DNA of 64,000 nucleotides from Seminavis robusta (Eukaryota > Bacillariophyta > Bacillariophyceae > Naviculales > Naviculaceae): NCBI GenBank assembly GCA_903772945.1, contig CAICTM010000379.1, positions 1 through 64,000 of the forward strand. Direction: 5' to 3'. Numbering within the stretch: the stretch's first letter is position 1; every line of letters begins with the position of its first letter. The notes beneath the pieces were generated by a model. The model saw nothing but the letters and a program-made list of their open reading frames with translations. It did no database searches and had not been told where the DNA came from. Positions 43,021 to 51,967 of the stretch are shown in pieces. Both the position numbers and the translations under genes were made by a program.

Positions 43021-44014
43021 CATTCAGCCAGCTTGCTTTGCGCGGGTTGACGACGGACATGTGATGGGCTGGCTGCTACTAGCTAGTAGGCGCAAGGTTA
43101 GGTGCACTGGAGGGTCTTGTGTAGCTAGTTGGCAGATTGGATGGTGCCATCCATGGACAGTTCAGTAGTGAGTCGAACAGACGGCAGCGTCGGGGGTCGA
43201 GGGCCTTCGCGTACCGTACTGGTAGCAGTACGAAAACTAGCCATGCAAATCTACCCACTCCGCTTCGAGGCAGGGAACAAAGCTGGACTGGTTCCAAACC
43301 AGGTACCGACCCTACACGAGGAAGTACAACGCTACTCCAAGCGACAACAAGACAAGACAAAGCAAACGAACCAGATAGAGAAGCCAAGCAACGAAAGAGG
43401 AGGAACCGGAACTGATCATTATTCTTCTGTATATGATACTCCAAAGCATGGACAACCCCAAGACATAAGATAATCAATGACCTCAAGAAGAGCCATGGCC
43501 TCGAATGGATCAGGAAGCTCGTGAAAGACATTATCTCTCCACCGAGTTCCAAAACGAAACTTGCAACTGCAAGCCGGGGAAGAATTGAAAACTAGCCAAC
43601 CTCCTCTTCCTCCATCAGCGTTTGATTCCCTGCAACGAGGGAATGAGGAGGCTAAACCGTCAGCCATGCCATCGGCGATACCTAGAATGATACCTAGAGT
43701 GATACCTAGAGTGAAGCCTACATTTACTTGGTTCAACCAACCCAATGACGGCCGGGATCGCCCAAACCAAATCCGTAATCTGACTGCGGAGCCTCAATAC
43801 AGCCGTAGTCCCGACAAGCACACCATCATCAGCTCCACAGCCAAATCCATCGTCAGCTCCGTCACCTTTAAAACCCCGCTCTGGATCCAACCAATGTCGC
43901 CAACGCTAACAAAGGCGTGCCATTTCCTTTTTTCTCTCTGATGCCAGGAAGCTGGACTTGATCCTTCCTTGTACCGGTGGAGCTCACGGTGCCAGTACTT
44001 CCTTCAGCTTCTTG
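43021..44014. other. Intergenic; ATACCTAGARTG triplet repeat
   Basis: Three short direct repeats (ATACCTAGAATG, ATACCTAGAGTG, ATACCTAGAGTG) lie at about 43679-43714. The open frames at 43079-43941 are not supported by any domain. Confidence 0.4.
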
Positions 44015-44048
44015 ACTGGTGAAGCTACTAGCTAGTAGCTTCACCAGT
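44015..44048. repeat. 34-bp perfect palindrome
   Basis: The 17-bp arm ACTGGTGAAGCTACTAG is followed directly by its exact reverse complement, without a loop. The left arm plus upstream bases (CTTCCTTCAGCTTCTTG) recur directly at about 44054. Confidence 0.9.
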
Positions 44049-44405
44049 CTCTGTTCCTTCAGCTTCTTGACTGGTGAAGAGGAGAGTTGCTGTGATGCCA
44101 GTAAGCTTGACTTGGTACTGTACTTCCTCCCGCACACTTCCTTTTAAAAAAGCCATTGAATCCTCAATGGCTCAATGGTACAGAATGCGGAATGGTGGCT
44201 AAGCCAAGGCAATACTAGAGTAGAGTACCATTGAGCCCCGTCAGCAGTTCAGCAGATGATTGGATAAATCATTGGTTTACTTACAGTACTACAAGTATCA
44301 GTGTGACAAAGGTGCAGTTGAAAGAACCCATTGACATTGTTGAGGACATACAGATCAGGTTTTAACAGCGTGACTCAAGGAAGCAAGGACGACAACTTTG
44401 AAAAT

Positions 44406-44488
44406 CAGGTAGTTGCGGTAATAAAATCTTCTTTCCAAACATTAAAGTAAATCTATTTCTATTCCTACACTTACCTAACCTACCCATC
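44406..44488. repeat. Short dispersed module related to the region upstream of methyltransferase copy 3
   Basis: It starts TCAGGTAGTTGCGGTAA and ends CTTACCTAACCTACCCATCAG around an AT-rich middle, like the module at 13965-14046. The two ends are imperfect inverted repeats, so a small MITE-like hairpin element is possible. Confidence 0.45.
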
Positions 44489-44524
44489 AGCTCTCTTCCA
44501 GGATCCGCTCGTGGAATTCCTACA

Positions 44525-44913
44525 GGACCTCTGTGGAAATTCGAGTCGTGCAACCGATCGTCTCCTAAATCCTTTTGATCGTCTCCTATTTAATGGATTT
44601 CGTCTCCTAAAAATAGGAGACGAAACGGATCGTCTTCTCTTGAATCGTCTCCTATTTTCAACGGATCGTCTCCTATTCTCAACGGATCGTCTCCTAAGTG
44701 TACCATGTAAACTGTATGGTATCGTCTCTTGAATCTTTAGGATCGTCTCCTATTTCGAAATGATCATCTCCTTATTGGAATGTCTTCTACTGAATCGTCT
44801 CCTAAATATAGGAGACGATTGCTTTCGTCTCCTAAATCCTTTCAATCGTCTCCTATGCGTCGGTGTATCGTCTCTTAAGTATTTTGCCACGAATGACGTT
44901 TCCACAGAGGTCC
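44525..44913. mobile_element. Short TIR element enclosing a CGTCTCCTAA repeat array (element 2)
   Basis: The 15-bp GGACCTCTGTGGAAA at 44525-44539 recurs as its exact complement at 44899-44913. Between them are about fifteen copies of ATCGTCTCCTAA or close variants, a few inverted (TAGGAGACGA), for example CGTCTCCTAAATATAGGAGACG. It has the same design as element 1 at 630-1010: GGAC-starting TIRs, about 385 bp in length, and a filling of repeats ending CCTA. It has no coding capacity. Confidence 0.6.
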
Positions 44914-46025
44914 AGCTGAGAACTCTAGACTCTATTAAAATAGCTAGCTAGAGACTATGCAGACATGCAGACCGGTACCAGGTACAGTCGTACCGTACTG
45001 ACTGCAGTACCAGAACAATACATCATGTATGTATGATGTGTCTGACACTGTGTGACAAACTGTACAGTACGTATGTCATACTCCGTAGTATTGCCAGAGT
45101 TCATTCCACACGCGGAGATAACATACATCAACGTAACGGAGGACTTATCGATTTAAGTACCAAGTCTAGCTTCGAGGCATCAGAAATTGGCAACAACAAC
45201 CCAGCCTTCCTGGCATCTGGAAGGGCCATTCCAGCCAGTTCATTCATGTTAAAGCCTATGTTCAAGGTTGCAGTTGCAAGAATGCCTGGGCACAGTTGTA
45301 AGTCAATTACAATGAGTTTCCCCAGCCTATTTAAAATCTTATGGTTGTCTGCCAATCAGGTTTTAACAGCATGACCTTGGATTTAAAAGTAACTATTGTT
45401 GCAATTGACTTTTAAAGGCTTAAGTATCTATCATTAATTGAGTAGAGGCTATACTGTACTTAGTACTGTACTGTACAGTATCCGCAAGTGCTTGCGGTTT
45501 TACGTAGACAATTGCAGTAGAAAGAATCGATGGACATAGTTGCGGACAAGTCAGGTTTGAAAAGTGTGGCAACCATCTAAATGTGAAGCCATGTGAACAA
45601 GTCATTTTCGGATGTGGTGTCATTATGTTAAATAACTGGGTAGAAGCAGAATTGACGCCAGATGACAGGGGAAGGTGGAGTGGCGGTTCATCAATTGCCT
45701 TGGGTCACACTTTTGGCTGACGTTGCCAAACTTTCATGCCACCTCAATAAGTGAATCGAATCAATAGCCCTTCCGTTCGATTGAGTTGGTTTTGCAGAAA
45801 GGGGCAAGACTGCATGTCAAGAAACGAGAAATAATCTTTGGAGCCAGCTACTATGATAGAGGCTCGGACACTGACCCAGGGCTTCCTTCAACCATGGCAA
45901 GCTACTCGTAGTAGCAACATGTAGCTTGCCTGATGAAGAGGGAAGCTGAAACACAATATTTTTTTTGCCTTGACTGACTGCTTTTTTTCTCCATAAACTC
46001 CAACTTCTACTAATAAGTTGCCACC
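44914..46025. repeat. Intergenic with an approximately 65-bp dispersed repeat
   Basis: GCAGTTGAAAGAA..CATTGACATTGTTG.GGACA...TCAGGTTTTAACAG occurs at about 44311-44378 and, diverged, at about 45512-45573; a partial relative lies at 45262-45375 (same CAGGTTTTAACAGCATGACC end). The short open frames crossing 45128-45374 are not recognised. Confidence 0.4.
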
Positions 46026-49000
46026 ATGACGAACCTTTTGGAGAAACTAAAACAAAATGGCAGCACCGCCATGACACTTCCCTCTTCGACCAACAAGACG
46101 AGCTCCAATGCCAGCCGCGATGACGACGACGATGTGAGCAGCAAGGCGTCGTCCTTTCAAGACGAAGAGAGTGGAACTGGAATGCTGGGCGATGATTCCG
46201 AACCGCGAGAAGTGATTGGACTGCGCGAAACCAAGATTGTCAATTGCTCCAAGATGTTGATTGTCATTATTGTTTCGGTGCTCGCTGCCGCGGCTGGAAT
46301 CTATACGTTTAGCTATGTTCGACACCAAGAGTCGACGACTTATCAGACTTCTGTAAGTCTTTCTGTTGTCTCTTTCTCTTTTTGTCTTGCTTGTCTTGCC
46401 TTGGATCTGATCTCGTTCTAACCATCTATCTATCTATCTATCTATCTATCTATAACAGTTTGACGTGGTGGTACAAGAGATCTCTTCCACAGTCCAACTC
46501 CGCAGTCGCAGCGTCATGGACAACCTCGAGACGGTCAGTGTCAGCTTGACCACACAGGCCAAGCAGGCAAACACACAGTGGCCTTTTGCACTCTTTCCCG
46601 ACTTTCAAGTACAAGGACTCCTCTCCAATCAAATCACCGGAGCGGCCACTCTGACCCTCCATCCCATTGTTAGTCGGGATGACCGACCCGCCTGGGAGAA
46701 CTTTACTGTCGAGCATCACGATTGGTTGCTGCGGGCACACCGTTACGACGATCACGTCCATCCCGAACTCTACCAAGCGGCATCGGATGACAGCAGCAGC
46801 AGCAGCAGCAGCAAACGAAATCAGGGATGGAACGACACTGGCATCACACCCTTTATTTGGATGTACAATAACGACGAGGAACGTCGTCGTGTCGAAAGCA
46901 CGGAAGCAGACACATACTTTCCTGCCTGGCAACGAGCTCCCGCCGAAGATTATCTGCCCACCACCAATCTCGATTTTGCAACCCATCAGGGCGATTTTGC
47001 TCCCGTCATTGCGGATATGATGCAACACGATCATCCCGTCGTGACGGCCGCCGATGCCGGTGGTGATTCTTATTTGACCAAGAACTACAAAGAAGGACGC
47101 ATCAAGCTGGGAGGTGCCCCGCGAAGTTACCTCCTCCAACCCGTCTATGATAACCTGCAGTGGAACCGGCAAATGGTGGCATTTCTCAGTGCCTTTTTAG
47201 GGTGGGAGCGGTTCTTTGAAGGAGCCCTCCCCGAGGCGGAAACAGAACCCGTCTTTTTGGTGCTGGACGGAACCTGTGGAAACCAGTCCATGACATTTCT
47301 AGTGTCTGGAGTCAGTGTTGTCTTTTTGGGGGATGATGATCTGCACGACCCCCGCTTTGATCTCATGGAGCAAACCGTGACGTTTGACCAACTCGGAGGA
47401 AGTAACGCCACTTGTCGCTACTCGGCACGAATCTATCCCTCCAAAGACTGGGCCGAAGTCTACTTTAGTGACAATGCCATGGTGTACGCCGTTTTGGTCA
47501 TTACGTGTTTCCTTATCACCACGGTACTTTTTGGCATTTACGACTTTGCCGTACAGAGACGGCAACGCAAGGTCATGGAAGCTGCCAACAAGACCAGTGC
47601 CATTGTCTCGAGTTTGTTCCCCAGCAATGTACGAGAACGACTAATGCAGGAACTCAAGCCATCGCAAGACGACCTAAAGCTCATGCAACCACGAAATAAG
47701 AGAAGCAGTACAAAGGACCCTTCGGTATTCCGATCCAGTGCCTCGAAAAGAGATAGTCTCGGTGGCAGTATGAACCGTCGTGGCAGTGCCGATAGTGGGC
47801 CCCTTTCTGTGATCACCAGTGAAGCCATTTTTGGATCCAAACCCATTGCCGATCTGTTCCCGGCAACCACAATCATGTAAGTGTTTCTGCTTAATTTTTT
47901 TGCACATTCTGGTATTGTTGGTCTCACGTGACTAACGTGGTCGTGCTACTTGCCTCTACGCACCGTTATAGGTTTGCCGATATGGTTGGTACGTTCGAGG
48001 CCGGCAAGAGGGAGTTGTTGTTCGTTCTTCCTCCAAGCTAGGATCTAAAGCCTCAACTTTTCCGTTTCTCTTTGTACTGTCTTACCAGGATTCACCGCAT
48101 GGGCATCAACGCGTGATCCCACTCAGGTATTCACTCTCTTGGAGACGATCTATCATGCATTCGATTGTATTGCCAAGTAAGCAAGCACGCACCTTCATGA
48201 TGGATTGTTTGATTGATTGATTCATGAGGGCCAAAGCTAAACAAAGTGATTGATTGTACTCTCTGCGGCTCGTTTGATTGTTTGTTTGTTTACAGGCATC
48301 GAAAGATCTTCAAGGTAAGTGATTGTTGAAGGAGTTATCCCCGGTCACAGAACTTTGCCAAGTGTTCGCGCTCATGTTCCAACTTCTGCCTTGCGTGTAT
48401 ACAGGTGGAGACTGGTACGTGTTGCTTGTTTGTAGGAAAGGCTTTGTACGATGGCGGAACATTCCCTCATCGATTTCTGTTGGTGTTTTCGTTGGTGATG
48501 TTTTAGTTGGAGATTGGTAAGTGAACGGTCCCATTGTGTGCGAGTTGAAGTCAGAAATTGTTTCTCATCATGTTTGTCAACTCGTCGTACAGTTATGTAG
48601 CAGTGGCAGGACTTCCTGTACCCCGAAAGGACCACGCTGTGGCGATGGCCAGGTAAGCAAAGGAACCTGCGTTTTGCGGGCACCACCTGCACCGGTATCA
48701 CGATGCGGCTCACATGCAGCGTTTTCCTGCATCTCCCAGATTCTCAAGTGACTGCTTGGGACGCATGGATGAACTGACACAGCAACTCGAAAAGTCACTC
48801 GGACCAGACACGGCGGACTTGGGTCTTCGAATCGGCCTTCATTCGTAAGTCTTCAACGATGCGCTGCATTTATTTGTCGATATAACTGCTGCCAATCGGA
48901 GCCCAATCTGACATTGGTTGTCCTGCGCAACAATAGTGGTCCGGTCACAGCGGGCGTTTTGAGAGGCGAGAAAGGTCGTTTTCAAGTGAGTGAGCTGCAG

Positions 49001-51333
49001 CGAGTTGGAGCTTGGACTGTTGCTCAATCAAGTTGCGAGGGCCTGTCTAAACCATTGGATTTGATTTCTGGTTCTTATTTGTCCTCCGTCGCCTTCAGCT
49101 GTTTGGAGACGGTAAGTGGACTATGATGTGGCACTTACTTTGCTCATGGCTGCCATTCCAACTCAACATGTTCTGCGTTGCTTTCTTTCCAGCAATGAAC
49201 ACTGCAAGTCGTCTCGAAACAACAGGAATGCGTGGAAAGATTCAGCTTTCCTCCGAGACGGCAGATCTCCTAGTTGCCGCCGGAAAAGCCAAGTGGGTGC
49301 TTCCGCGAGCTGACCCAGTCATGGCCAAAGGCAAAGGCGAACTACAAACGTTCTGGTTGCGATTGTATGTCCCGTCGGCTGGTTCCATCAAGTCGTTGGG
49401 TCTGGGTCTCCTAGAAGACAACAGCGAAATTGAGTCAATAGACGGAGATATGATAGCAGATGCCAGCAGCAGATCCATGCGAAACATGTTGGCTCCGGCC
49501 GATGAGAATTCCAAGACGCAGAGGCTGGTCGAATACAATGTTGACATCCTGGCCAAACTCCTGCATCAGATTGTGGTGCATCGAACCTCCCATCCTCCGA
49601 AAATGGCCACAAGGAATCAACGAAAGAACCTCAAAGCACGGGAAGGCCCTGTTCTAGACGAAGTCAAAGACATTCTGGCGCTTCCTCAATTCGACGCAAA
49701 AATATTCAAGAATTCCATCGACCCAGACAGTGTCAGCATCTCCCCTAGAGTACACCAACAGCTCAAACTCTACGTTACTAAGATCGCGGAGCTCTACCGA
49801 CCAAACAGCTTCCATAACTTCGGTAAGAAATGTTGACGAAGAGCTTGCCCTTGCTACTGATGCCCGTTTGTTTCTCACCTACCTTGTTCTTGGTTTTACC
49901 CCGTGTGTGTTTTTCCACAGAGCACGCATCACACGTGACACAATCCGTTAGCAAACTACTTGGTAGAATCATCAACCCAGCTGATGTTCGCAATCGTAGC
50001 GGCAAGCAACATCAAATCGCAGCCCAATTCCACGACCACACTTTCGGTATGATGATGACAGAATGTTGGAATCTGACGGCGTGCACACCAAGCAATACTA
50101 ACATGCTGTCGCTATCGTTTGTCAGGCATAACTTCAGATCCATTGACCCACTTTGCTTGCGTCCTTAGCGCCTTGATTCACGATGTGTAAGTTTGCTGAA
50201 AAAGCCTCTGGCACAACCAACTCTAAGAACAAAGCTCCTAACGACCATTGCTCCTTTGAAAACTGTTCCAGCGACCATCCGGGCGTAAGCAACACAGTTC
50301 TTGTGAATGAAAACGACCCTATCGCGGTCAAGTACAACCAGAAGAGCGTCGCAGAACAGGTACGTAGCGAAGCCCTTCAGCGTTCGCCTCGTTCACACGT
50401 CGTAGCTCACCGATTTGATTCTGCTGCCTTCTCCAGAATTCGGTTGTGCTCTCTTGGGAAATCCTGATGCAACGCGACTTCGACGATTTGAGAGCGTGCA
50501 TCTATTGCAACGAAGACGAGTTCGCACGATTTCGAGCCGTGATTGTCAACATTGTACTGGCAACAGGTGCGTTCGTTCGTCCGTGGATCCCGTGGTTTGA
50601 TTCTTGAGGATACAGCGGTCTTATTGAAACGGTTTGCTTGTCCTCTTTTGCAGACATCATGGACAAAGAACTCGGTGCCCTTCGAAGAGCTCGATGGGAA
50701 AAGGCCTTCAGTGCTGAGGGGTCTGGCTCAGGAAAAGGCAACACCGCTCGGAAGAGTCTGACATCCATGGAAAATGAAGATGCGCTGACCGACGTCAACA
50801 GGAAAGCCACCATAGTTTTGGAGCACTTGATCCAAGCATCGGATGGTAAGTTCCATATAACGCGAAAGTTGTTGCTGCAATGGATGTGATCTCATACGTT
50901 TGCTGCTTTCATCGTTTCCAGTGGCCCATACCATGCAGCACTGGCATGTTTTCTCCAAATGGGTAAGGAACCAGGATCGTTGCTCTCGAAGGAACACGTT
51001 TAGGATCGACGACTCACATCTTTGCAATCGGCCCGTCTTTAATAATATTACCACTAGAATGAAAGACTGTTCCACGAAATGTATGGAGCATTCTTAGATG
51101 GTAGATTGGAAAAGGACCCTAGCGAAGGATGGTATCAAGGCGAGATTGGATTCTTTGACTTTTACATCATCCCTCTTGCGAAGAAGCTCGAAACTTGTGG
51201 GGTGTTTGGGGTTTCCAGTGATGAGTACTTGAACTATGCCCAGCAGAACAGAAGCGAATGGGTGGCCAAAGGGGAGGATATCGTACTGTCGTACCTGGCG
51301 AGCTACGAGACATCGGACGATCAATCGAAATGA
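46026..51333 (+). CDS. Receptor-type class III cyclase fused to a cyclic-nucleotide phosphodiesterase (19 exons)
   Basis: Exons: 46026-46352, 46459-47876, 47972-47988, 48089-48176, 48296-48314, 48405-48414, 48507-48516, 48593-48652, 48740-48844, 48937-48985, 49099-49111, 49193-49822, 49921-50046, 50126-50186, 50272-50359, 50437-50566, 50654-50845, 50922-50962, 51058-51333. The total of 3660 nt gives 1219 aa. Spans at about 77-97 and 450-472 enclose an extracellular sensor. The cyclase has D585, E625, D629, Q701, N708 and R712, so guanylyl-type at the Glu site. The phosphodiesterase (about 855-1160) has 'FHNFEHASHV' and the signature HDVDHPGVSN (976-985). One protein can thus make and destroy the messenger. 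Five exons are 10-19 nt; the intron before 'VET' is shared with the minus-strand cyclase. The start context is GCCACCATG. Confidence 0.85.
46424..46453 (+). repeat. (ATCT)n microsatellite in the acceptor tract of intron 1
   Basis: About seven ATCT units form the pyrimidine-rich tract that ends four bases before the acceptor AG at 46457-46458. Confidence 0.9.
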
Positions 51334-51967
51334 TAATTAAGCTACAATTACCTTTGTTCCTATCGCAGCACTTAAGGCTGCCAATTGTATTAGCTGCACG
51401 TGGACTGAGCTACAGCTCTGGAGTGGGTGCACAATTTGCCGGTGTTCTTGTGTAAGCCACAATTGTAATGTAAACATGTAAACAGGGGCACACGTTATCG
51501 CCCACCTCGGGCACGGTGGCCTCCTTTCCGCTCCACTGAAACGAAAGTCAACATCTTGAACCTCCAGGATCTCTGATTCCCTCAGCAAAGGGCAAAGCAG
51601 CCAGCTAGCCCGGATGGAAGCGGCCAGAGATGGCAAGCTTTATTGTTCTTCATGCCCGGGGCACAGTTACTGTTACATCGGACAACCCACATAGGCTTGC
51701 CAGAAGGTGGTGTCGTTCCCTTGCTTGGGCACTCCGTTTTTGCTAGCGATCGAGCCAAGGTTGGAGCCTTGGAGGTCCTCTTGAGACGATTACGGGCCAA
51801 ATCAGAACTAGCTCAACACATGCAGTTCCACTTCTACGGGTACTTTCGGTGCAATCCTTGCTAAAATGAAGTTAGTGTAACTTGTATGAGCAGCCAAGAA
51901 CGCAGTGGTCCCTCCCTCCTTTAAAAAGTTGAAGCACCCAGAAGCAACTATCCCAGCCAATGCTCCA
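51334..51967. other. Intergenic; source of the segment duplicated at 55.4-56.0 and 57.65-57.76 kb
   Basis: The 3' end of the phosphodiesterase exon and this flank match 55430-55970 (GAGACA.CGGA.GATCAATCGA.ATGAT, GCACTTA.G, GGACTGAGCTACAGC, CCACT..CGAAACGAAAGT). The end of the flank (TTGAG.CG.T.CGGGCCAAATCAGAACTA, AATCCTTGCTAAAATGAA) matches 57660-57722. Confidence 0.65.

Noticed and set aside
43561-43941. 126-aa open frame
   Set aside because: It includes the ATACCTAGARTG repeat (IPRMIPRVIPRV) and has no recognisable domain; kept only as spacer.
44540-44880. CRISPR or telomere-like array
   Set aside because: Repeats are 10-12 bp, irregular and partly inverted, and enclosed by inverted repeats.
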